Source: Nitrospirales bacterium
Lineage (GTDB): Bacteria; Nitrospirota; Nitrospiria; Nitrospirales; UBA8639
DNA length: 64,000 nt
Direction of reading: 5' to 3'
NCBI GenBank assembly: GCA_020027205.1
Contig: JAHRAQ010000012.1
Coordinates: 1 to 64,000, forward strand
Numbering within the stretch: the stretch's first letter is position 1; the number at the start of each line of letters is the position of its first letter. This document shows positions 1-7,894 of the stretch, piece by piece. The notes beneath the pieces were generated by a model. That model was not told the origin of the DNA. It saw only the letters and a list, made by a program, of their open reading frames with translations, and searched no databases. The translations under genes were made by a program, and so were the position numbers.

Positions 1-92
1 GGAGGGGACGGGGGAATGACGGAGGGAGGGGGCGGCGGGAATGGCGGCGGGGGGAATGACGGAAAGGACGACGGGCGACGGGGGGGGGATGG
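1..92. repeat. Purine-rich tail of intergenic repeats
   Basis: Several tandem copies of GGAATGACGG followed by G-rich purine runs. These are the right-hand arms of the hairpin repeat family described at 2284-2350. No gene is visible here. The cluster lies just beyond the stop of the amidase gene. Confidence 0.6.
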
Positions 93-884
93 TCAAAGGG
101 CGTAGGATTGGGGGCGGCGGTCGTGGAGGATGTGGTTGTAGGGGTTGAGGGATTTGTCGCGGGCGGCGGCGGGGTCGATCTCGACGACGGTGCACTCGGG
201 GTCGGCGGCGGACGCGCGTGCCAGCGCCGTGCCGTCGGGCGCGATGATCGAACTGGCGCCGATGAAGGTCAGCGGCGGTTTGCCGGCTCTGGCTTCCCGC
301 CCGACGCGGTTGGCGGTGATGCTGAAGACGCGGTTTTCCAGGGAGCGCGTCACCATGGCGTCGGGGCACCAGGGCAGGACCAGGTTCGAGGGATGACACA
401 CAACGTCCGCCCCCCGCAGCGCGAGGGTGCGGGCGACTTCCGGGTAATACCAGTCAAAACAGATCATCACGCCAAGGCGCGCCGGGCCGATGTCCCAGAC
501 GCGCAGCCCGGAGTCGCCGGGGCTGAAGAACAGGGTTTCTTCGAAAAACAAATGGGTTTTGCGGTAGCAGCCCAGGAATCCCGACGGCCCGACCAGAATC
601 GCCGAGTTGTAATATGTGCCGCCGTCCCGTTCGGGCAGGCCGACGACCAGATGCAGGCGGTGGCGGCGGGCCAGGTCCGCGCAGACCCGCGTGGTGGGGC
701 CGTCCGGCACGGGTTCCGCGAGGGCCAGGACTTCTTCCATGGTCGCAAACTGGTAGCCGGAAAAGGCCAGTTCGGGCAGCACGAGGAGGTCGCAGTCGAC
801 GTCGCCGAGTTGCGAGGCGAACTGGTCGATGTTGCGCTGCACGGCCCCAAACTCGGGGTGGGATTGGAGATAGCCGACGCGCAT
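93..884 (-). CDS. Carbon-nitrogen hydrolase (nitrilase superfamily)
   Basis: A 263-residue cytosolic amidase-type enzyme of the nitrilase superfamily, which hydrolyses non-peptide C-N bonds. The catalytic triad is visible in order: Glu38 in PELAFSGY, Lys109 in YRKTHLF and Cys142 in MICFDWYYPE. Length is normal for the family and there is no signal peptide. The subfamily, and so the substrate (N-carbamoylputrescine, an omega-amide or another), cannot be settled by eye. The gene stands alone between two repeat-rich spacers. No strong Shine-Dalgarno sequence precedes the ATG at 884. Confidence 0.9.
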   Translation of the reverse strand: MRVGYLQSHPEFGAVQRNIDQFASQLGDVDCDLLVLPELAFSGYQFATMEEVLALAEPVPDGPTTRVCADLARRHRLHLVVGLPERDGGTYYNSAILVGPSGFLGCYRKTHLFFEETLFFSPGDSGLRVWDIGPARLGVMICFDWYYPEVARTLALRGADVVCHPSNLVLPWCPDAMVTRSLENRVFSITANRVGREARAGKPPLTFIGASSIIAPDGTALARASAADPECTVVEIDPAAARDKSLNPYNHILHDRRPQSYAL

Positions 885-944
885 GGGTCATAGTCGCGTA
901 CGGGGGATTTGGTCTGCAAGATGCCTGGGGCGGGATGGAACTAA

Positions 945-1135
945 AAGACAAGGAAAAAGAAGGATGGATTCCCAACTACTAATGTCGGGAATGACGGAGG
1001 GAGGGGACGCGGGGGGATGGCGGAAGGAGGGGGCGCGAGGGAATGACGGCGGGGGGCAAATGCTCCGAAGGTGACGGAGGGGACTGGATACCGGCTTTCG
1101 CCGGTATGACGGCGGGGGCGAAGGTTCCGAGGGAG
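945..1135. repeat. Intergenic hairpin repeats, mixed types
   Basis: One arm pair of the ATTCCCGAC-type hairpin lies at about 966-997. It is followed by a GCAAATGCTCCGAAGGTGACGG module at 1056-1078 and a second hairpin, ACCGGCTTTCGCCGGT, at about 1089-1104. The rest is G-rich filler. No gene is seen between 885 and 1166. Confidence 0.75.
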
Positions 1136-1166
1136 CGCGGGGGCGAAGGGGAGCGGGGGCGCGGGG

Positions 1167-1595
1167 TTAGAGCAGTTTGATGGCGGCGATGATGACGCCG
1201 GAGGCGGCGATGATGATGGTGATGAACCATTTGAGCAGGTCGGCTTTGGTGTTGGCGAGCAACGCTTCGGCCTTGGCTTGCGTCACTTCCAGGTCGGCCT
1301 TGGTGGCCAGATGGGTCATGGCGGCTTTGAAGTCGGCTTTGAAGTCGGCTTTGAGGGCCAGCAGGTCGGCTTTGAAGTCGGCTTTGAAGGCCAACAGGTC
1401 GGCTTTGAGGGCCAGCAGGTCGGCCTTGGTGGCGAAGTCGGCAAGGTCGGGCTTGGTGACCAGATTGGCGTTAATCTGGTTGACCAGCCCTTCGCCCAAC
1501 TCCTCCGCCAGCCCCTCGGCCTGCTCCGCCGAGAAGCCTCGCCCTGTCAGGCGCCGGGCAAACTTGGGGGTATCGAATTCCACCGCCTTGTCCAT
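1167..1595 (-). CDS. Coiled-coil membrane-anchored protein (DUF1640-like)
   Basis: A 142-residue protein starting at MDKAVEFDT; an in-frame ATG 36 bases upstream is possible but gives an unlikely leader. Residues about 50-90 are repeats of KADLLALKADFKADFKA type, strongly predicted as coiled coil. The C-terminal 23 residues form one membrane helix (WFITIIIAASGVIIAAIKLL). This architecture resembles the DUF1640 / mitochondrial-calcium-uniporter-regulator-like bacterial proteins, whose role is unknown. The coiled-coil segment is encoded by near-identical 12-base units at about 1325-1425, so its length may vary between strains. Confidence 0.75.
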   Translation of the reverse strand: MDKAVEFDTPKFARRLTGRGFSAEQAEGLAEELGEGLVNQINANLVTKPDLADFATKADLLALKADLLAFKADFKADLLALKADFKADFKAAMTHLATKADLEVTQAKAEALLANTKADLLKWFITIIIAASGVIIAAIKLL

Positions 1596-1743
1596 GGCGC
1601 AAGGGTAGCAGAGGGGACGCGACCGGCGCAACCTGCCGGGGGATTCCTGTCCGGCCTGTCCGGCCTGCCCGCCCTTCCGTCACTCCGGGCATCCACGATG
1701 CGCGTCGCACGCCCGGCGGCGCTGGCCCGGCGGCGCTGATTAC

Positions 1744-1774
1744 AAAAACGGGCAGGAACGCCCTGCCCGTTTTT
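1744..1774 (-). terminator. Rho-independent terminator of the SmbP-like gene
   Basis: A perfect 13-base inverted repeat, AAAAACGGGCAGG / CCTGCCCGTTTTT, with a 5-base loop. It ends in a T run on both strands and lies 26 bases past the SmbP-like stop codon. It can also stop transcription coming from the other side. Confidence 0.85.
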
Positions 1775-1799
1775 GACGGCTCGTTGCGGCTTGATGTCT

Positions 1800-2222
1800 T
1801 TACGGCATGGTTTTGTCGTGCTTCATCTTGTCGTCGTGCTTCATCATGCCGTCGTCGTGCTTCATGTCGCCGCCCATCATCATGCCGCCGGGGGTTTGGC
1901 CAAGATGCATGGCCGCTTTCATGGCGTGTTCGGTCGCCACTTTGGCATGGCCCTGTTTACCGTGGGCAATGGCTTCTTCCAACTCATGCACGCCTTCGTC
2001 GAGGTGAGAGTCGGTCATCGCTTCCTGCGCCATCTTCGCGTGGGTCAGCGCTTCCTCGGCGTGGGTCACCACGGCGTCGGCATGGCCCATGTTGCCATGC
2101 TCGACGGCTTCCATCGTGTGCTCCATCGCTTCGTGCACATGGCCGCCCTCGTCGGCCATCGCCGGCGCGGCCATCCAGCACACTGCCATCAACAAACTGG
2201 CGAACATCATACGAGACATCAT
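1800..2222 (-). CDS. smbP: SmbP-like periplasmic metal-binding protein
   Basis: A 140-residue exported protein. The first ~24 residues are a signal peptide ending AMA, followed by DEGGHVHEAM. The mature part is a run of helical repeats of the form His-x-x-Glu-Ala, with His, Glu and Met spaced for metal binding, then a Met/His/Asp/Lys-rich tail (MKHDDGMMKHDDKM). This matches the small metal-binding protein (SmbP) family first known from Nitrosomonas, which binds copper and other divalent metals. The ATG at 2222 is preceded by AGGGAGGT; the longer upstream reading is just translated repeat DNA. A strong terminator follows. A role in copper handling is inferred. Confidence 0.85.
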   Translation of the reverse strand: MMSRMMFASLLMAVCWMAAPAMADEGGHVHEAMEHTMEAVEHGNMGHADAVVTHAEEALTHAKMAQEAMTDSHLDEGVHELEEAIAHGKQGHAKVATEHAMKAAMHLGQTPGGMMMGGDMKHDDGMMKHDDKMKHDKTMP

Positions 2223-2283
2223 GACATACCTCCCTGGGTGAAATGGTAAAGTGATCACGCGCGGACACCGCGCGCGATTAATC

Positions 2284-2350
2284 TCCCCTCCTCCGTCATT
2301 CCCGACATCTTTAGTCGGGAATCCATCCTTCTGTTTCCATCCTTCTGTTG
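2284..2350. repeat. Hairpin repeat, family A (typical copy)
   Basis: A clear copy of the commonest repeat: TCCGTCATTCCCGAC, a 7-base loop, GTCGGGAATCCATCC, then a T-rich CTTCTGTTTCC tail. The arms ATTCCCGAC/GTCGGGAAT pair perfectly. Elsewhere the same sequence occurs in the opposite orientation, beginning with GAAGGATGGATTCCCGAC and ending with GGAATGACGGA. Confidence 0.9.
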
Positions 2351-2382
2351 TTCTTTCCTTGTATTCTCCCCTGCGCACCGTG

Positions 2383-3258
2383 TCACGACGGCGCCTTTGA
2401 TTCTTTCGATTCTTCGGCGCGTCGTGTCACTTGCGCGAGCAGTTTCATGTCTTTTTCGGCGGGCGCCGCAAAGTCCCGGCTCCATTCCCACCACGACCCC
2501 GGATAATTTTTGACGTGTTCATAGCCCGCCAGTTTGAGCACAAAATAGACCCAGGCCGACCGCACGCCGCCCAGGCAATACGTGATGACTTCCCGCTGTT
2601 CGCGGACGCCGAGGGCGTGAAACATTTCCCGCACGACGGGCAGGGGCTTGAGGGTGGCGTCCTGCCGGAGAAACGCGTTCCAGGGCACGTTGACGGCGGA
2701 TGGAATATGACCCGGCCGGGGCAGGCCGTCAAGTTCCTTGCCCGCGTATTCCTCCACGCTGCGGGCATCCACGATGACCGTGTTCGACTGCGGCTGTTTC
2801 AGCAACTGTTTCAGTTCCTGTTTGGTCACGCTGACGTCCGGCTGCACGTCAGCCCGAAACGCGCCGGGGACGGGGCGCGCCGGCGCGTGGTCGTACGGCC
2901 GCTGTTCCAGCGTCCATTTCGGCCAGCCGCCGTCCAGGACTTTGACTTTCCGGTGGCCCAGATATTGCAGCATCCAGAACATGCGGCCTTCGTCGCCCCA
3001 GTTGTCGAACGGGTTGGAATAAATCACCACGTCGCTCGAATTGTTCACGCCGAGGGCCTGAAGCCGCTGCTCCAGCCGGGCGACGTCGGGGTCCAGCAGC
3101 CCCCTGGCCGTGGCGTTGGGGTCGCTGTATTCATGCCAGGTGCTGTGCACCGCGCCGGGAATGTGGGCGGTGTACGCGCCCGCGCCGCGCACGTCGATGA
3201 TGACGAGGTCGTCGCGGCCAAGGTTGTGGAAGAGGGTGTCGGTGTCGATCAGGTACAT
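2383..3258 (-). CDS. Sulfurtransferase with two rhodanese domains
   Basis: A 291-residue cytosolic protein with tandem rhodanese domains (about 1-125 and 140-265). It is of the thiosulfate / 3-mercaptopyruvate sulfurtransferase type, which moves sulfane sulfur onto a thiophilic acceptor. The active Cys228 lies in the loop CLGGVRSAW of the second domain. The first domain has no cysteine at the equivalent place (IYSNPFDNWG), as expected for the structural domain. No signal peptide is present. Loop identity alone does not separate thiosulfate from mercaptopyruvate specificity. It sits between repeat clusters and has no obvious operon partner. Confidence 0.92.
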   Translation of the reverse strand: MYLIDTDTLFHNLGRDDLVIIDVRGAGAYTAHIPGAVHSTWHEYSDPNATARGLLDPDVARLEQRLQALGVNNSSDVVIYSNPFDNWGDEGRMFWMLQYLGHRKVKVLDGGWPKWTLEQRPYDHAPARPVPGAFRADVQPDVSVTKQELKQLLKQPQSNTVIVDARSVEEYAGKELDGLPRPGHIPSAVNVPWNAFLRQDATLKPLPVVREMFHALGVREQREVITYCLGGVRSAWVYFVLKLAGYEHVKNYPGSWWEWSRDFAAPAEKDMKLLAQVTRRAEESKESKAPS

Positions 3259-3284
3259 GGGTTATCTAAAAGGAAAAGACAACG

Positions 3285-3430
3285 GAAAGATGGATTCCCG
3301 ACTAAAGATGTCGGGAATGACGGAGGGGGGTATTCCCGCCTTCTCTCTTGCTGTCATTTTCTGTCATTCTCTGTCATTCCCGACGTTAGTTGTCGGGAAT
3401 CCATCTTTCCGTTTCCGTCTTTCTGTTTCC
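3285..3430. repeat. Inverted pair of family A hairpin repeats
   Basis: Two family A hairpins facing each other: AGATGGATTCCCGAC...GTCGGGAATGACGG at about 3289-3325 and CTGTCATTCCCGACG...GTCGGGAATCCATC at 3372-3409. Short CTGTCATT units lie between them. The pair makes a large imperfect palindrome and may end transcription of the converging sides. Confidence 0.85.
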
Positions 3431-3449
3431 TTACCATGGCCGTGACATC

Positions 3450-4748
3450 TTATCCCGCGGTGGCTTTTGTGTGCGGGGCGGCGCAGGCGGTGCGGGCTTT
3501 GGCCACGGGGGGCGCGGCGTCCGCGTCCGCCGGGGCGCCGAGCGGGAACCGGCGCGTGTAGATGGTATACCGATACGGGCGGTCCGACTGCAACCCATAG
3601 GAGTCCCGTAGCATGGCATGTTGTCCGTCCGTCAGAATATGATACCGGACGCGAACGTCCACCGCCAGATCCGACCGCCCTTCGGGAATCCGGTAGGCAA
3701 ACCGGTAGTCGCGGCTGGCCAGCGGCCGCAGGCGGTTGTCGTAGACTTCCAGGATGACCGGCTGCCAGAGAATCCACCGGCCCATGGTGTCGCGTTGCTC
3801 ACGCAGAATCCGCCCCTCCCCGTCTGTCACGGCAAACTCCACGGTAAAATGGCGGTCGGGGTCGCCGGTGGGGATGGTATGGCCGGCGCCGGCGTTGATA
3901 ATCTTGAGCGTCATCTCCACGGTGTCGCCCGGCACGGGGGCGGGCGGGTCGGTGGTGACCTGAATCGACACGGCCCGCTTGACCATGTCGGGATCATGCC
4001 CGCCGCGCCAGAGATGCCGCCGGCCCTGTCGAATGGGGCCGTTCGCCGCCGCCGGGCGGGAGACGTCCGGCATGTGGCAATGCTGACAGGTGAATCCCCG
4101 TTCCCGCATAAAAAACTCGCCTTCGTATTCCGCATACGTGCCGCACGGCCCCGCGCGGTAAAATTGCAGGGGGCCGGAAACGACGCTGTGACACCGATGA
4201 CAGACCTCGGTGGTGCGAAAGGCGGGGTCGTATTTGACGGGATGCGGCGCCGCCGAATCGTCGAACGGCCCCAGGATGACGCCGTCGCGGACGTGGCAGG
4301 CCGCGCAGGTGACGCCTTCCCGCTGATAGGCGGCGTCGTACCGGGGATTGGCGACCTGCACCGCCTTGTCCACGCGGTTGCCGGGGATGGACTGAATCAG
4401 CGTGGGCTGCTGATTGGCGAGCGGAGTGTGGCAGTTGAGGCAGACCCAGACGCGGTCGTCTTTTTCCCAGTAGGCTTGAAAAAACGGGTCGTCATAGGCG
4501 TCGGCGTGGACGCTGGTTTTCCATTCGTCGTAAATCTCCCGATGACAGGCGCCGCAATCTTCGGCCCGGATGGACTCGAGTCCCGCCGGCACGGGTTGAA
4601 ACGGAATGGCATGGGCGTAGTCGTCGCGCAGGCCGAAAATGACGGTGGGACGAATCTCCGTGTAAAAATAGGACAGCGCCGCCGCGACCGCCAGCAGGCC
4701 CAGCGCCAGCGCCGCCGGCCACGTTCCGCCGCGTCGAAGGCCCGCCAT
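3450..4748 (-). CDS. Membrane-anchored pentaheme cytochrome c (c554-like)
   Basis: A 432-residue protein with one N-terminal membrane helix (about 10-32) and five heme-binding motifs: CGACH at 65, CLNCH at 103, CAACH at 148, CHRCH at 183 and CQHCH at 221. The last ~190 residues carry no heme site and look like a beta-sandwich domain. The heme part resembles the cytochrome c554 family of multiheme electron carriers. It should sit on the outer face of the cytoplasmic membrane. The start at 4748 was chosen because it lies two bases after the stop of the deacetylase-family gene, so the two form an operon. Its redox partner is not visible. Confidence 0.9.
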   Translation of the reverse strand: MAGLRRGGTWPAALALGLLAVAAALSYFYTEIRPTVIFGLRDDYAHAIPFQPVPAGLESIRAEDCGACHREIYDEWKTSVHADAYDDPFFQAYWEKDDRVWVCLNCHTPLANQQPTLIQSIPGNRVDKAVQVANPRYDAAYQREGVTCAACHVRDGVILGPFDDSAAPHPVKYDPAFRTTEVCHRCHSVVSGPLQFYRAGPCGTYAEYEGEFFMRERGFTCQHCHMPDVSRPAAANGPIRQGRRHLWRGGHDPDMVKRAVSIQVTTDPPAPVPGDTVEMTLKIINAGAGHTIPTGDPDRHFTVEFAVTDGEGRILREQRDTMGRWILWQPVILEVYDNRLRPLASRDYRFAYRIPEGRSDLAVDVRVRYHILTDGQHAMLRDSYGLQSDRPYRYTIYTRRFPLGAPADADAAPPVAKARTACAAPHTKATAG

Positions 4749-4750
4749 GG

Positions 4751-5695
4751 TCAGGCGTCCATCAACGCCAGGAGATGGCGTTCCACCGACGCCGCCAGCG
4801 CCCGCAGGTGATAGCCGCCTTCCAGACAGGCCACCAGCCGGCCGTGACAATGCGTCGTCGCAATGCCCGCCACGATGCGGGTGAGGTCGGCATAGCCGTC
4901 GTCCGTCAACGCCATGCTCGCCAGCGGGTCGTCCCGGTGCGCGTCGAAGCCGGCCGAGACCAGCACGAAGTCCGGCTTGAACGCGGCCGCCGCCGGCACG
5001 AGCACGTCGCGGTACACGGCCCGGTAGTCGTCGTCGCCCTGCCCGCCGGCGAGCGGCACGTTGATGGTCGACCCGACGCCCGCGCCGCGCCCGCGCTCCT
5101 GTGACGCGCCGGTGCCGGGGTAATGCGGATATTCGTGCGTGCTGAAAAAGAGGACGGAGGGGTCGTCGTCAAACACATGCTGCGTGCCGTTGCCGTGATG
5201 CACGTCCCAGTCCACAATCAACACGCGCGCGAGACCGTGGTGTTCCTGAATGTATTTCGCCGCGATGGCGACGGTGTTGAACAGACAAAACCCCATGGCG
5301 CGGCCGGCCTCGGCGTGATGCCCCGGCGGCCGCACCGCGCAAAACACCTGGTCCGCGCGGCGCTCCATGACGGCGTCCACCGCCGCCAGCGCGCCGCCGA
5401 CCGCCAGATACGCGGCGGGCAGCGAGCCGGGCGACAGGGCGGTGTCCGCGTCAATCTCGACGCGGCCCGCGCGCGGCGCCTGTGCGTCCAGCCATTGCAC
5501 GTGGGCGGGGTCGTGAATGCGCGTCATCCAGCGCAGGTCGGCCGGGCGCGGGTCAATCCGCGTCAACCGCGCCAGCGTCCCGGAGGATTCCAGATGTGAC
5601 AGAATGGCCCGCAACCGCTCCGGCGACTCCGGATGCCGCGGCCCCATGTCGTGTTCCAGATACGCCGGATGTGTGACAATGCCGACGCGACCCAT
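4751..5695 (-). CDS. Histone deacetylase-family amidohydrolase
   Basis: A 314-residue class II-type HDAC / acetoin-utilisation / acetylpolyamine amidohydrolase protein. Zinc-site and catalytic motifs are present: RPPGHHAE, DWDVHHGNGTQ, and the late SAGFDAHRDDP and LEGGYH. It hydrolyses acetyl-amine amide bonds; the natural substrate is not readable. The start MGRVGIVTHP at 5695 fits the family better than the Arg-rich extension upstream. A promoter is visible at 5792-5820. The pentaheme cytochrome gene follows after two bases, an unusual partner for this family. Confidence 0.93.
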   Translation of the reverse strand: MGRVGIVTHPAYLEHDMGPRHPESPERLRAILSHLESSGTLARLTRIDPRPADLRWMTRIHDPAHVQWLDAQAPRAGRVEIDADTALSPGSLPAAYLAVGGALAAVDAVMERRADQVFCAVRPPGHHAEAGRAMGFCLFNTVAIAAKYIQEHHGLARVLIVDWDVHHGNGTQHVFDDDPSVLFFSTHEYPHYPGTGASQERGRGAGVGSTINVPLAGGQGDDDYRAVYRDVLVPAAAAFKPDFVLVSAGFDAHRDDPLASMALTDDGYADLTRIVAGIATTHCHGRLVACLEGGYHLRALAASVERHLLALMDA

Positions 5696-5791
5696 GTCGT
5701 CGTGTACTCTCCGGGGTTTCGTCCGTGTTCTGCGGGATGCCCGCCGCGCCCGACGGCGCGCCAAAGAGCGCGGGGGCGGAGCACATGGCCG

Positions 5792-5820
5792 ATGGTAGCA
5801 CAGGGTTCGACATTAGACAA
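5792..5820 (-). promoter_or_regulatory. Putative sigma-70 promoter of the deacetylase-cytochrome operon
   Basis: On the minus strand TTGTCT (5815-5820) and TACCAT (5792-5797) are separated by 17 bases. This lies about 95 bases upstream of the chosen ATG. Confidence 0.5.
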
Positions 5821-5935
5821 CGCGGCGGCGGTGGTGGTAGGGTTTTCTCGACCGCCGTTCCCGCGCCGTCGGTATTCAATGGCGTGGGCGTGGGCGTGGG
5901 CGCGCGCGGAATTTATCCGTAAGGTGGCAATGGCA

Positions 5936-6115
5936 GGACGGGAAACAGAAGGATGGATTCCCGACTACTAATGTCGGGAATGACGGAGGGAGAGTCGCGG
6001 GAATGACAGCAGACGGCGGGTGACTCCCCTTCCGTCATTCCGCGTCGACGATGTCCAACGACAGGAAAACCGTGGGCACGCGGAATCCATCCGAAAGATG
6101 TCCAATGGCAGGACA
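5936..6115. repeat. Family A hairpin plus family B repeat
   Basis: A reversed family A copy (GAAGGATGGATTCCCGAC) lies at about 5948-5990. A family B unit follows at about 6030-6110: CCGTCATTCCGCGTCGAC, ATGTCCAACGACAGGA, then GCACGCGGAATCCATCCG and a terminal CCAATGGCAGG. In B the outer arms GTCATTCCGCG/CGCGGAAT pair around a longer loop. No gene lies in the spacer 5696-6141. Confidence 0.85.
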
Positions 6116-6141
6116 GGCAACCCATTCACACAGGAGACACG

Positions 6142-6465
6142 ATGCCCGATCCCAAAATCGAAAAATTCAAAAAAGTGTTGCAGATGGACCCCAACGACGA
6201 AACGCTCTGGTTCGGCCTGGGCAAGGCCTGCATGGGGGATGAAAACTGGGCGGAGGCGATTGCGGCCCTGGAACGCTGCATCGAAGTCAAACCCACCTAC
6301 TCCGCCGCCATCCTGGCCCTGGCGCAATGCCTGCAACACCACAACCAGCCCGACCGCTGCCGCGAGGTGTGCGCCCGGGGCATCGACGTTGCCACTGCCA
6401 ACGGGGATTTGCTGGTGATTAAGAATTTGGAGGCGTTGAGGGAGTCGGTGGGGGAAACATCATGA
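6142..6465 (+). CDS. Small TPR-repeat protein
   Basis: A 107-residue soluble protein made almost entirely of tetratricopeptide helices. A first repeat, DPNDETLWFGLGKACMGDEN, is followed by WAEAIAALERCIEVKPTYS and a third pair of helices. It has no signal peptide, so it is a cytosolic protein-protein interaction module. GGAGA lies seven bases before the ATG. Related short TPR proteins are common; a specific partner cannot be inferred. Confidence 0.85.
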   Translation: MPDPKIEKFKKVLQMDPNDETLWFGLGKACMGDENWAEAIAALERCIEVKPTYSAAILALAQCLQHHNQPDRCREVCARGIDVATANGDLLVIKNLEALRESVGETS

Positions 6466-6519
6466 AGCCATTGCCATTGGCGGGAGGCAGAAGCATATCT
6501 CACGTCCATGTCTGATGCG

Positions 6520-6900
6520 TCATCGGCAATGCTTCCGAAGCCAGACCGCCAGGGCGGTTTCCTTCATGGTTCCCTCGGCGAGAGCAAGCATGGCCGCCGC
6601 GGCTTCCTCCTCCGACACCCGCAGGGTCTTACCGTTTCTTTCCAAAAAAATTCCTCCCGCGACAAATCCCGTGCGCTTGTTTCCATCGACAAACGGATGG
6701 TTGCGCACAATGCCGTGAATGTACGCGGCGGCCAGGACAAACATGTCGGACGTGTTGTCTGACAAGAGATTGCGAGCGCGGGTCAACGACGAATCCAAAA
6801 GCGCGTCATCACGCACACCCGGGGCGCCGCCGAACTCACTTAACAATGCGTCATGTATGGCCAGCACGGCCTCGCGATCAACCCAGACCGGGGATTTCAT
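6520..6900 (-). CDS. doc: Doc-type toxin (Fic fold, death on curing)
   Basis: A 126-residue protein of the Doc branch of the Fic family. The Fic motif HPFVDGNKRTG is intact (family form HxFx[DN]GNKR), so it should be active; Doc toxins phosphorylate elongation factor Tu and stop translation. Length fits the family. Its ATG overlaps the stop of the upstream antitoxin gene by four bases (ATGA), so the pair is translationally coupled. The gene is AT-richer than the backbone, as expected of a mobile module. Confidence 0.93.
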   Translation of the reverse strand: MKSPVWVDREAVLAIHDALLSEFGGAPGVRDDALLDSSLTRARNLLSDNTSDMFVLAAAYIHGIVRNHPFVDGNKRTGFVAGGIFLERNGKTLRVSEEEAAAAMLALAEGTMKETALAVWLRKHCR

Positions 6901-7124
6901 CGGGCCAGGGTACGCAACGCATTGCGGTATTGGGCCATCAGTTTTTTGCCGATCTTCACCTGCTTTGCAAATTCAGGATCATACGGCGTGAGTCGGTAAC
7001 TGCCGTCCGGCGCATCGGTCAGAAAAATCTGATCGCCGTCGCGAAGATTCAACCGCGACAACACTTCTTTCGGCAACACAACCCCCAGGGAATTTCCCAC
7101 CCGTCGAACTTTTAAATTCTGCAT
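6897..7124 (-). CDS. AbrB/MazE-type antitoxin of the Doc toxin
   Basis: A 75-residue protein with an N-terminal swapped-hairpin AbrB/SpoVT DNA-binding domain (VRRVGNSLGVVLPKEVLSRL, then LRDGDQIFL). A C-terminal tail (about 50-75) is likely to wrap the toxin. It should neutralise Doc and repress the operon. AAGGAGG stands ten bases before the ATG. Two GTTATAAC palindromes lie just upstream and are the likely operator. Confidence 0.9.
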   Translation of the reverse strand: MQNLKVRRVGNSLGVVLPKEVLSRLNLRDGDQIFLTDAPDGSYRLTPYDPEFAKQVKIGKKLMAQYRNALRTLAR

Positions 7125-7139
7125 GAGTTCCGGCCCTCC

Positions 7140-7163
7140 TTGTTATAACGGATGTTATAACAA
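7140..7163. promoter_or_regulatory. Double palindromic operator of the toxin-antitoxin operon
   Basis: Two copies of the palindrome GTTATAAC, at 7142-7149 and 7154-7161, spaced 12 bases start to start, in the shared upstream region of the antitoxin gene and the divergent unknown operon. Tandem palindromes at about one helical turn are typical of autoregulating antitoxins. Binding is inferred. Confidence 0.65.
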
Positions 7164-7216
7164 AAAAGACGGACGGGCAAGAGGGGGAAGGCCCGGATTG
7201 TTTTCTACAAGATGCG

Positions 7217-7894
7217 TTGCGAAGGTCAAAGTCCGATACTATCCTTCGCAAGCGGTACGCTTTACGGACATTTATGGGCAACCACTCCCGCAACCCCGCA
7301 CGCGCAGTTCTCTTGCCGGTCAATATGGGCAATCGTGGGCAAAATTGTCTCCCGATACAAAAAACATTTGAAAAACTTCGCCGCTATTCACGAGACGTTA
7401 AATTCATTGGCTATCACTGGAGACAATCGGGAAATTTTGTCTTCATCGATTCCGGCAAGCCCGCAAGAAAAATGGCCCTTGAAGCAGGCAAGGCGGTTAC
7501 GGGATTAACTTGCCTGATTCGAACATTTTCTGATCTGCAAAAGGTGAATCAAGCAGTTCCCCGGCAGGCCAAAACAACAAGCCGCGGTTCCGTAATCTTG
7601 CCGACACCGACAGGAGACAAAAAGTTAATTCATGTTGCGCTATCACAGAACATTAACGAACCAGACAGAAAAACCGACAAGGAAATTGGCAACCGTGTGT
7701 CAGTACTGGAATGGCCCTCTCCACAAGATGTCTTGTGCGTGTATGATCGGCCCAAACAAGGCGGAGATGTTGGAGAAGTGACCAACAGGGTTCTTGCGGT
7801 GTACCGACAGACCCGTCCCGGCATATACGGCACCGGTCGAGCGTTGAGTGTCATCCGAGACCTTCTTGAAAACAGAAACCTGCGCTATGAGTAA
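7217..7894 (+). CDS. Protein of unknown function, first gene of a two-gene accessory operon
   Basis: A 225-residue soluble protein that I do not recognise. The start is uncertain: ATGs at 7217, 7274 and 7325 are all in frame and none has a good Shine-Dalgarno sequence. From about residue 45 (FEKLRRYSRDVKFIGYHW) the composition looks like a folded domain; no membrane segment or metal cluster is seen. Its stop overlaps the start of the next gene by eight bases, so the two are co-translated. The gene is clearly AT-richer than the flanks and sits opposite a toxin-antitoxin pair, which suggests a horizontally acquired defence or conflict module. No function is assigned. Confidence 0.6.
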   Translation: MRRSKSDTILRKRYALRTFMGNHSRNPARAVLLPVNMGNRGQNCLPIQKTFEKLRRYSRDVKFIGYHWRQSGNFVFIDSGKPARKMALEAGKAVTGLTCLIRTFSDLQKVNQAVPRQAKTTSRGSVILPTPTGDKKLIHVALSQNINEPDRKTDKEIGNRVSVLEWPSPQDVLCVYDRPKQGGDVGEVTNRVLAVYRQTRPGIYGTGRALSVIRDLLENRNLRYE

